Source of the DNA: Hymenobacter cheonanensis | Lineage (GTDB): Bacteria; Bacteroidota; Bacteroidia; Cytophagales; Hymenobacteraceae | Assembly (NCBI RefSeq): GCF_030581075.1 | Contig: NZ_JAUQSW010000005.1 | Span: 1-64,000 of the forward strand | Reading direction: 5' to 3' | Length of the DNA stretch: 64,000 nt | Part shown: positions 58,001 to 64,000 of the stretch, piece by piece | Layout: every line of letters begins with the position of its first letter | How positions within the stretch are numbered: position 1 is the stretch's first letter | Made by a program: the position numbers and the translations under genes | Notes under the pieces: generated by a model | Told to the model about the DNA's origin: nothing | The model's database searches: none | What the model saw: the letters and a program-made list of their open reading frames with translations, nothing else

Positions 58001-58114
58001 GAAGCCCAGGAGAAGGCTAAGCAAGCTATTGGGGCGGGATTGAATAGCCTGTTTGGCGGGCGCAAAAAAGCGGCTACGCCCGCCCCGGCGCCGGCCGATA
58101 CTGCGAAGAAATAG
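55076..58114 (+). CDS. AsmA-family envelope protein
   Basis: 1012 residues. A signal anchor (about 1-25, MRKILLGFLAFVLLLLVALAA) then a long periplasmic beta-rich chain with the AsmA N-terminal block PADIDVTLLSTFPDLGLDIKN (about 50-70) and a C-terminal AsmA-like region; the end is Lys/Gln/Ala-rich and disordered. AsmA-type proteins are thought to bridge membranes for lipid transport. No partner gene is adjacent. Long open frames on the other strand here (for example 55451-57127) are codon-bias shadows. Confidence 0.85.
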   Translation: MRKILLGFLAFVLLLLVALAAAPFLFKDKLRALADKQIAQRVRARVQYNPADIDVTLLSTFPDLGLDIKNLRVIGLDSFSRDTLAYLPDLKVGLDLMTVIKGQQIDVKTVALDRPEFSIKVLKSGLANWDIMISDSAAAAKGQDTSQVNLAIRGWEVKDGRLRYDDRSIPFSMDARGVNHTGKGDFTKNVFDLTSNTTIDKLTANYNGIDYLTDKQVNADVAMAMDLNKNLYTFKENQVKLNDFPFSFAGAIGLPNATDITYDITFKALQTDFKNILSLVPGVFDKQFKDVQASGQVAFNGYYKGVQNKLRMPGYGVNLTVANGRFKYPQLPQEAKNINVAMVMDNPSGFTNNVKVNVSRFHLDLGTNPVDGNVTIDGLEPMKVDGRVKANVNLAEALKVYPVAGVTARGQLFVDATGKGTYSKTQMPVVNAAIKMTNGYVKSNKFPAPIEDINLSGTVVNTTGQVNDTYVNLPQFHMVLEGEQLDGRLAAHNINSPVFDANVKGTVDLTKITKIFPLQGMTVTGRVSGNVAAAGNMADVEAGRYQNVKASGTVQARNVTYRSKELPQGVNISSAAGTFNNNQIVVQQLNGTAGTSDFAANGTVSNYLGYLFTPGQPLRGTMNVTSHNFNVNEFMVDPVSEKPTPGAVQKAPAKADGVVPIPKFFDLVLNSKVDNVTYDNLKLQNATGTVTVKNEVATLKNLTFNTLGATFGTTGSYNTQNLAHPKFDLGLNIKNLDFQKAFASFNSVKALVPLAAVVQGVFNTNFSASGEMGQDMLPKLTTLSGKGLFDIVKASVLQSPVLSQIASLTTLPELKNLSVVNKIVDAQIVDGKLVVKPFDLTVGDVKMTLGGTNSLNGLLTYVAAINTPTGKLGNALSSKLTQLTGVQNIQGTDRVTLGLNIGGTVTSPVVKLTSGSLKDQGKAIVTNVVKTKLTDALIGLANKNKAKTDSTQKATATAQQTSQEQLNLEIQKKKLEAQEKAKQAIGAGLNSLFGGRKKAATPAPAPADTAKK

Positions 58115-58163
58115 GATATTTTGAAGTAGGCGCAGCGGCATTTGGCAGCGTTTTTGAGGAAGC

Positions 58164-58197
58164 AGGCCCGGCAACCGAAAGGTTGACCGGGCCTTTT
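58164..58197 (+). terminator. Terminator after AsmA-like gene
   Basis: aggcccgg...ccgggcct stem with the inner pair AACC/GGTT around GAAA, ending TTTTT. Confidence 0.7.
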
Positions 58198-58218
58198 TAC
58201 TTCGCTAATCTCTTTCCC

Positions 58219-59064
58219 ATGAAAATTTATCGTCTCCTGAGCCTGGCGGCTGCCGCCTCGCTAGCCCTGGCCAGCTGCTCGAAAAGTGCCGACAGTGCCA
58301 ATGCGAGCGCGGCCAAGCTGGAGGTGCGTCTCACCGACGCGCCCGGCAACTTTAGCAGCGTAGTGCTTGATGTGCAGCAAATTGAAGTGCATCTGAAAGA
58401 CGATAGTGACCCGAGCGGCTGGCAAACGCTGGCCTTCACGCCGCAGGCCGTAAATGTACTCGACTACGTCAATGGCAAGTCGGCGCTGCTGGTGAGCACC
58501 GATTTTGCGCCCGGCGACCTCAAGGAAATCCGCCTGTTGCTAGGCCCCAATAGCTACGTGGTAGGCACCGACGGCCAGCAGTACGCCCTCAAAACGCCGA
58601 GCGGCCAGACCTCGGGCGTAAAGCTGAAATTGGATAAAGTGACCCTGGCTGCCGGCTCAACCTACCAATTGCTGCTTGATTTCGACGTGGCCAAGTCCGT
58701 GGTGGAGCGCGGCAACTGGAAGGCCGGCAACGATAAGAAGGAGCGCTACCTGCTCAAGCCCGTTATCCGGCTGGTGGCGCAGGACCTGCGCGGCGGCCTG
58801 CGCGGCACCGTGAGCCCCGCCGCTGCCCGGCCGCAGGTGCTGGCCATCCGGGCGGCCATCACCGGCCCCGATACGGTGAGCACGTTTGCCGATGCCTCGG
58901 GCGCGTATCAACTCAATGGGCTAGCGGCCGGCACGTATCAGGTGCAGTTTTTCCCGACTACGGTGGCCCCGATGGGTCAGCCGGCCTACAAAGCCGTGGT
59001 GCGCCCCGGTATTGCGGTAACTAATAACCAAGTGACGGACCTGGGCGTGACGCCGCTGAATTAA
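58219..59064 (+). CDS. DUF4382 lipoprotein
   Basis: 281 residues. Signal MKIYRLLSLAAAASLALASC (Cys20), a DUF4382 domain (about 33-185) with LEVRLTDAPGNFSSV at its start, then a carboxypeptidase-like beta domain (about 195-275, GLRGTVSP and YQLNGLAAGTYQVQFFPT). Members sit on the outer face of the membrane and bind unknown ligands. It follows the AsmA-like terminator. Confidence 0.86.
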   Translation: MKIYRLLSLAAAASLALASCSKSADSANASAAKLEVRLTDAPGNFSSVVLDVQQIEVHLKDDSDPSGWQTLAFTPQAVNVLDYVNGKSALLVSTDFAPGDLKEIRLLLGPNSYVVGTDGQQYALKTPSGQTSGVKLKLDKVTLAAGSTYQLLLDFDVAKSVVERGNWKAGNDKKERYLLKPVIRLVAQDLRGGLRGTVSPAAARPQVLAIRAAITGPDTVSTFADASGAYQLNGLAAGTYQVQFFPTTVAPMGQPAYKAVVRPGIAVTNNQVTDLGVTPLN

Positions 59065-59080
59065 CGGAAGTCATAACGCG

Positions 59081-59118
59081 AAAAGGGCCATTTCCTGAGC
59101 AAGAAATGGCCCTTTTTT
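59081..59118. terminator. Terminator between DUF4382 and thioredoxin-like genes
   Basis: aaaagggccatttc (59081-59094) pairs with gaaatggccctttt (59103-59116), flanked by A and T runs; serves convergent genes. Confidence 0.85.
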
Positions 59119-59130
59119 GTGCTTGGTGGG

Positions 59131-59742
59131 CTAGCTCAGCTGCTGCACCAAAGCCAGCAGCTCGTGCTGGGTGGTGCGGGTGTTGTCGTGGTCGTACCAG
59201 GCATTTACCTGGGCCGTGATGTCTTTAGGTGGCGTTTGGCGCGCTTTTAAGTCCTGCATCAGCGTTTGCAAAGGCGCTGGGCGCGGACCCCACACGGCGG
59301 CCTGAGTGCGCGAGCCGGCGTGCAAGAGCACGGCAATGGGCATGGCCCGGCCACCATTGGTAAGGTAGCGGTCGATGAGGTCAATGTTGGCGCTGCGCAA
59401 GAAGTAGCGCGTTTCAATGTGGCCGCCGCTAGCCTGCGCCACGGCTTCCAGGATGGGAACGGTGTGTGAGGCATCGCCGCACCACCCCTCGGTGATAATA
59501 GCCCACAAATACTGGCCAGTGAGGCTGTTGAGCGCCGCTTGCAGCGCGGGCAACAGGTGTATCGTGGGGGCAATGTTGTCCATGCGCGCCACGCTTTCGC
59601 GATAATAAGGCAGCTGCTTAGCCAGGTGCTCGTCGGGCTGCGGCGTGGCTAGCGCCTCGGCAATATGCTGACGGTAAGCGGCGTAGGAAAGGCCAGTGGC
59701 TAGCTGGTCGGTGGTGAGTACGGGGGCGGTAGAAGCAGTCAT
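59131..59742 (-). CDS. Thioredoxin-family protein with single active-site Cys
   Basis: 203 residues. The TEGWCGDASHTVP segment (about 85-97) is the thioredoxin active-site position, but the second Cys of CxxC is replaced (CGDA), so it cannot make the usual disulfide exchange; this monothiol form is common in a Bacteroidota group. YFLRSANIDLIDRYLTNGGRAMPI is the cis-Pro side of the fold. No signal, so cytoplasmic. It is convergent with DUF4382. Confidence 0.82.
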   Translation of the reverse strand: MTASTAPVLTTDQLATGLSYAAYRQHIAEALATPQPDEHLAKQLPYYRESVARMDNIAPTIHLLPALQAALNSLTGQYLWAIITEGWCGDASHTVPILEAVAQASGGHIETRYFLRSANIDLIDRYLTNGGRAMPIAVLLHAGSRTQAAVWGPRPAPLQTLMQDLKARQTPPKDITAQVNAWYDHDNTRTTQHELLALVQQLS

Positions 59743-59773
59743 GAAAAGAGGAAAAGGAATGACACCTTAACGA

Positions 59774-59798
59774 AAAAGCCACCCCAACGGTGGCTTTT
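59774..59798 (-). terminator. Terminator after RND outer-membrane factor gene
   Basis: aaaagccacc/ggtggctttt stem; on the minus strand a T run follows. It separates the efflux operon from the thioredoxin-like gene. Confidence 0.8.
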
Positions 59799-59868
59799 CA
59801 GCGCATTACCTAAAACCTGCGCCATTAACCACGGAAGAAAAGCGAAGCCAAAAGCCGTGAAGCTTGCT

Positions 59869-61317
59869 TTAGTCCGGGTTCTGCCAGCCGCCGCCCAGGG
59901 CGCGGTAGAGGTTTACGCTTTGCAGCAATTGGGCCTGGCGGGCATCGGCCAGGCTCAGCTCGGCTTCGAGCACGCTGCGCTGCGCGGTAATTATCTCTAG
60001 GTAAGACGCATAGCCGGCCACGAACAGCTCGTTGGAAGTCGCCACGGCCTTGCGAAGCTGGTCTACCTCGCGGGCGCGGAGGTCGGCGGCGGCCCGGAAG
60101 TTTTCGAGGCCTTTGAGGCCTACCACCACTTCGCGGAAGCCCGTTTGCAGCGTCTGCTGGTAGCGGTAGTAGCTTTCGTAGTTGCTGGCGATGGCTTGGC
60201 GCAGGTCGGCGCGGTACTGCGCCCGGTTGAGGATGGGGCCGGCTAATCCGCCCACCGCCCCAAATACTACCGAGCTGGGGTCAAGCAGCAGGTTGGCCCG
60301 GAAGGCGTTGAGGCCCACGTAGGGCGTGAGGGTGAGGCTGGGCAGGAAGGCAGCGCGGGCGGCGGCGACTTCGGCGCGGTTGGCTTGCAGCGCTAGCTCG
60401 GCCTGGCGCACATCGGGGCGGCGCAGCAGCGAGGTGGCCGGCAAGCCGGCGGCCAGGGTAGCCGGCAGGGGTTGAGTGGGCAGCAGGCGGCTGCGCCGGA
60501 TGGGCTGCGGGTAGCGGCCCAGCAGCTGGTTAAGGCTGGTTTCGGTTTCGACGATGCGCTGGCGGGTTTCGAAGGCCAGGCTTTGGGTGCGCAGGGCCTG
60601 GGCGGCGAATTGCTGCACGGCCAGCTCGGTGACGCGGCCCGCCTGCTTCTGAATTTTAGTCAGGCGCAGGCCTTCTTCCTGAAAGCGGGCGTTGCGCTCC
60701 AGCGTGGCTAGCTGGCTGTCAAGGGTCAGAAGCTCATAATAGGCGCGGGCTACGTCGGCCACCACGTTGGTGATGACCAGGTTGCGGCCCTGCTCCGAGG
60801 CTAGCACGCGCAGGTAGGCCGCTTTGCGCCGGCTGCGAAGCTTGCCCCACAGGTCCACTTCCCACGAGCTGCGCAGGCCCACGAACAGGTCGGGCACGAG
60901 CGGGCCGGGAATGCGCTGGCGGCCGTCGATATTCTGCGAAAGGTTAGTGTCGTAGTTGCCTACGCCATTGAGCGTGTACTGGCCGTAGCGGTCGAGCGCC
61001 GCCGTGCCCGTGGCCGCCACCGTAGGGAACAGCGCCCCGCGCCGCGCCAGGTACTGCGCCTGAAACGTCTCAACCCGCGTGAGGGCCACCCGCAAATCCA
61101 GGTTCTGGCGCAGCGCCGTGTCGATGAGGCCTACCAGGGCCGAGTCTTTGAAGAATTGTCGCCAGGGTAAGGAGCCGGTACTGAGCGTGTCGCTCGTATT
61201 GGCGGCCTGGGTGAAGGCCTTGGGCATGGCTGGGCCGGCGCTAGGGTCGGCGGGCGCGGCTACGCGGCAGCTGGCGGCGAGCAGGATAATCAGGAGGAAT
61301 GCGGGTAAGCGGACCAT
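59869..61317 (-). CDS. Outer-membrane factor of RND efflux system (NodT/TolC type)
   Basis: 482 residues. Lipoprotein signal MVRLPAFLLIILLAASC (Cys17), then two long repeat halves of the TolC-like trimeric channel: TALRQNLDLRVALTRVETF and RRPDVRQAELALQANRAEVAAARAAFLPSL. It forms the outer-membrane exit duct for the RND pump next door. Start 61317 is used; the upstream frame crosses the repeat. It is the downstream partner of the permease. Confidence 0.93.
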   Translation of the reverse strand: MVRLPAFLLIILLAASCRVAAPADPSAGPAMPKAFTQAANTSDTLSTGSLPWRQFFKDSALVGLIDTALRQNLDLRVALTRVETFQAQYLARRGALFPTVAATGTAALDRYGQYTLNGVGNYDTNLSQNIDGRQRIPGPLVPDLFVGLRSSWEVDLWGKLRSRRKAAYLRVLASEQGRNLVITNVVADVARAYYELLTLDSQLATLERNARFQEEGLRLTKIQKQAGRVTELAVQQFAAQALRTQSLAFETRQRIVETETSLNQLLGRYPQPIRRSRLLPTQPLPATLAAGLPATSLLRRPDVRQAELALQANRAEVAAARAAFLPSLTLTPYVGLNAFRANLLLDPSSVVFGAVGGLAGPILNRAQYRADLRQAIASNYESYYRYQQTLQTGFREVVVGLKGLENFRAAADLRAREVDQLRKAVATSNELFVAGYASYLEIITAQRSVLEAELSLADARQAQLLQSVNLYRALGGGWQNPD

Positions 61318-61336
61318 GAGGTTTTTGTTCGGGCGG

Positions 61337-61544
61337 GCAGCCCCACCCCCGGCCCCTCCCCTGCGGGGGAGGGGAGCCACGGCGGCGTTTAAGGTTATAA
61401 AACAAGTGGCTCTAGCGTGTTAGCGCCGAAGCGGCAGGCTCCCCTCCGGTGAACCTGGGGGTTTTTATTATGAAATCAACGCCAGTTAGCGCTGAAGCGG
61501 CAGGCTCCCCTCCCCCGCAGGGGAGGGGCCGGGGGTGGGGCTGC
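61337..61544. repeat. Inverted repeat family C, copy 3, with internal duplication
   Basis: Two perfect 42-bp arms (61337-61378 and 61503-61544). Between them, the segment gttagcgc(c/t)gaagcggcagg is present twice (around 61418 and 61486), each time followed by GCTCCCCTCC, the start of an arm; this suggests one arm was duplicated and then decayed. The element sits inside the RND operon, one base after the permease stop. Confidence 0.85.
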
Positions 61545-61545
61545 C

Positions 61546-64000
61546 CTAATGCGCTACCAACTCCGGCTCGGCCTGAGCTACCGGCTGCTTCGCCTTGGCA
61601 TCCAACTTCTTGGGCTTCTCGAAGCTGGCAAACAGCACGTACAAGCCCGGAATCAGCACCATGCCGAAAACGGTGCCGATGAGCATACCGCCCGCCGCCG
61701 CCGTGCCGATGGAGCGGTTGCCGAGCGCGCCGGCCCCGCTAGCCAGCACCAGCGGAATAAGGCCCGCGATGAAGGCAAACGAAGTCATCAAAATCGGCCG
61801 CAGGCGCGATACCGCGCCCTGCACGGCGGCCTCCAGCACGGTGGCGCCGGCGCGGCGGCGCTGCTCGGCAAACTCGATGACGAGGATGGCGTTTTTGCCC
61901 AGCAGGCCGATGAGCATCACCAAGGCTACCTGGGCGTAGATGTTGTTTTCGAGGCCTAGCAGCTTGAGGCTGAGGAAGGCGCCGAACACGCCGGTGGGCA
62001 AGCTCAGCAGCACCGGCAGCGGCAGCAGCAGGCTTTCGTACTGCGCGGCCAGCAGCAGGTACACAAATGCCAACACTAGGGCAAACACGTAGAGCGCCTG
62101 GTCGCCGCTCAGGATTTGCTCGCGGGTCATGCCGCTCCATTCGTAGCTGAAACCTTTGGGGAGCACGTCGGCGGCCACTTTTTCGATGGCCGCGATGGCA
62201 TCGCCCGAGCTGTGGCCTGCGGCGGCGTCGCCGTTTATCATGGCCGAGGTGTACATGTTGTAGCGCGTGAGCTGGTCGGGGCCGAAAACGCGCTCCAGCT
62301 TCACGAAGGTAGAAAAGGGCACCAGTTCGCCGCGCGTGTTTTTCACGTGCAGGGCTAGCAGGTCGTCGGGCCGGCCGCGGTACTCGGGGCCGGCCTGCAC
62401 CATCACCTTATACATCTGGCCGAAGCGGATGAAGTTGGAGGCGTAGTAGCTACCCAGCAGCGTTTGCAGGGTGCTCATGGCCTTTTCCACGGTCACGCCT
62501 TTTTTGGCGGCCATGTCCTGGTCGATGTGGATGAGGTACTGCGGGAAGTTGGGGTCGAAGCCCGTGAACGCGCCGTTGATGGCCGGCGACTTATCCAGCG
62601 CCGCCAGGAAAGCCTGCGACACCCTGGCCGTTTGCTGCAAGTCGCCGCGGCCCGTTTTATCGAGGATGCGCAGCTCAAAGCCACTGCTGTTGCCGAAGCC
62701 CGGCACCGTGGGCGGCGGCAAAAACTGGATGTCGGCGTCGGTAACCCCGGCCGTCTTCTTTTCCAGCTCCTTGATGATAGCGGCCACCGACTGCTCGCGC
62801 TCGTCCCACGCCTTCAAGTTAATCATACCCATCCCGTAGCTCGACCCGGCCACGTCGTTCACCAAGCTGTAGCCGGCTAGGGTCGAAACCGACTCCACCG
62901 GCCCCAGCTTCTGGGCAATGCGCTGCACCTGGGCCAGCACGGCCTCGGTGCGCTCCACGGTAGCGCCGGCCGGCGTGGTCACGTTGATGTACACCATGCC
63001 TTGGTCCTCGGTCGGGATAAAGCCTGAGGGCAGGATGCGGCTCACGCCCCAGGTAGCCCCGAAAAACAGCAGCAGCGCCCCGATAGTAACAAGCCGGCGG
63101 CCGGCAATGCCGCCCAGCAAGCGCTGGTAGCCGCCGGCTAGCCCCTCATACTTGTTGTTAAAGCCCTTAAAGAACCGGCCCACCAGCCCCGTGCGTTCGC
63201 CCTCGTGCTGCTTCAGCAGGAGCGCGCAGAGTGCGGGCGTGAGCGTCACGGCATTGACGCCCGAAATGACGATGGCGATGGCCAGCGTAAGCGAAAACTG
63301 GCGGTAGAACACGCCCACCGGCCCATCCATAAACGACACCGGAATGAACACCGCCGACATCACCAACGTGATGGCAATCAGCGAGCTACTGATTTCGTGC
63401 ATGGCCTCGAAGGTGGCGCTGCGGGCATCCATGTGCTTCTGCTGCATCTTGGCGTGCACGGCCTCCACCACCACAATGGCGTTATCGACCACGATGCCGA
63501 TGGCGAGTACCAACGCAAAGAGCGTGAGCAGGTTAATCGAAAAGCCCAGCATCTGCATGAAAGCGAGCGTGCCGATGAGTGCCACCGGCACCGCTAGGGC
63601 CGGAATGAGCGTGGAGCGCCAATCCTGCAAAAACAAATACACGATGACGAACACCAGTAAAAACGCCTCCACCAGCGTGCGCAGCACCTCGTGAATACTG
63701 GCGTCGAGGAAGCGCGACACGTCGTAGGCAATGCTGTACTTCATGCCGGGCGGGAAGCTCGTGGCTTGCAGCTCGGCCATGCGCTTTTTCACGTTGGCGA
63801 TTACGTCGCTAGCGTTCGAGCCGGGGCGCTGCTTGAGCATGATGGCCGCCGAGGGCTGCCCGTCGTTCTTCGACGACATGCCGTAGGTAAGCGAGCCAAA
63901 CTCGACATCGGCCACCGCCTTGAGGCGCAGCACCGAGCCGTCGGGGTTCGAGCGAATAACGATGTTGCGGTACTGCTCGGGCTCAAACAGCTTGCCCGTG
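61546..64000 (-). CDS. RND efflux permease, HAE1 family (N-terminus outside window)
   Basis: At least 818 residues, running off the right edge; a GTG at 63933 is internal, since TGKLFEPEQYRNIVIRS continues upstream in frame. It has the RND membrane segments and porter domains. The proton-relay motif reads GIVVDNAIVVVE, with Asp then Asn where AcrB has Asp407-Asp408; the lysine in LLGKNAILVIEF (AcrB Lys940 position) is kept. Family role: exports drugs or amphiphiles with a membrane-fusion protein (not in the window) and the outer-membrane factor downstream. Confidence 0.94.
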   Translation of the reverse strand, partial: TGKLFEPEQYRNIVIRSNPDGSVLRLKAVADVEFGSLTYGMSSKNDGQPSAAIMLKQRPGSNASDVIANVKKRMAELQATSFPPGMKYSIAYDVSRFLDASIHEVLRTLVEAFLLVFVIVYLFLQDWRSTLIPALAVPVALIGTLAFMQMLGFSINLLTLFALVLAIGIVVDNAIVVVEAVHAKMQQKHMDARSATFEAMHEISSSLIAITLVMSAVFIPVSFMDGPVGVFYRQFSLTLAIAIVISGVNAVTLTPALCALLLKQHEGERTGLVGRFFKGFNNKYEGLAGGYQRLLGGIAGRRLVTIGALLLFFGATWGVSRILPSGFIPTEDQGMVYINVTTPAGATVERTEAVLAQVQRIAQKLGPVESVSTLAGYSLVNDVAGSSYGMGMINLKAWDEREQSVAAIIKELEKKTAGVTDADIQFLPPPTVPGFGNSSGFELRILDKTGRGDLQQTARVSQAFLAALDKSPAINGAFTGFDPNFPQYLIHIDQDMAAKKGVTVEKAMSTLQTLLGSYYASNFIRFGQMYKVMVQAGPEYRGRPDDLLALHVKNTRGELVPFSTFVKLERVFGPDQLTRYNMYTSAMINGDAAAGHSSGDAIAAIEKVAADVLPKGFSYEWSGMTREQILSGDQALYVFALVLAFVYLLLAAQYESLLLPLPVLLSLPTGVFGAFLSLKLLGLENNIYAQVALVMLIGLLGKNAILVIEFAEQRRRAGATVLEAAVQGAVSRLRPILMTSFAFIAGLIPLVLASGAGALGNRSIGTAAAGGMLIGTVFGMVLIPGLYVLFASFEKPKKLDAKAKQPVAQAEPELVAH

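Overview
The window looks like part of a chromosome of a Hymenobacter-like member of the Bacteroidota (Cytophagales). The evidence is high GC, a C-terminal type IX secretion sorting domain (13384-15120), TonB-dependent and CarboxypepD-plug outer-membrane receptors, many short-signal lipoproteins, bacillithiol-system proteins (YtxJ, YpdA), a fused E1 alpha/beta dehydrogenase, a bacterial geranylgeranylglyceryl-phosphate synthase, and start-proximal TAnnTTTG promoter boxes with few Shine-Dalgarno sequences. I see no CRISPR array, insertion sequence with a transposase, prophage, rRNA or tRNA. The first 76 bases are pure C and interrupt a gene, so they are probably a contig edge or sequencing artefact.

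Layout. 1-2629: a truncated adenine-specific DNA methyltransferase, possibly a fused restriction enzyme. 2712-8416: fused E1 dehydrogenase, lipoproteins, YtxJ and two DUF4142 lipoproteins. 8414-10575: ispD, boxed in by two families of inverted repeats, then queA. 10761-18182: FtsX-type permease, LOG protein, T9SS cargo, polA. 18214-24735: small unknowns, a serine hydrolase, a methyltransferase, ypdA, and a J-domain/TPR membrane protein. 24875-26995: a probable operon of holin-like protein, acidic membrane protein and GGGP synthase. 27138-31538: AraC regulator, acyl-CoA dehydrogenase, then panD, a UPF0104 flippase-like protein and rfaE2. 31649-38711: periplasmic and membrane unknowns, prolyl oligopeptidase, CDF zinc exporter, clpP. 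38801-43085: ECF sigma factor with a small partner, then a TonB receptor next to a His-rich secreted protein. 43257-50178: htpG, an SDR with its AraC regulator, a carboxylesterase. 50351-54756: a LytS/LytTR two-component pair divergent from an outer-membrane barrel protein. 55076-64000: AsmA-like protein, DUF4382 lipoprotein, thioredoxin-like protein, and an RND efflux pair (outer-membrane factor plus permease, cut by the window end).

Themes. Metal handling recurs: His-rich protein plus TonB receptor with a Fur-family-like palindrome, and a CDF exporter. Bacillithiol redox biology is represented twice. The most striking non-coding structures are (i) two pairs of direct repeats, each with an exact 21-bp period and in opposite orientation, between the LytTR two-component operon and its divergent outer-membrane target, and (ii) four families of long intergenic inverted repeats. 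Two of these supply the start codon and the last codons of ispD.
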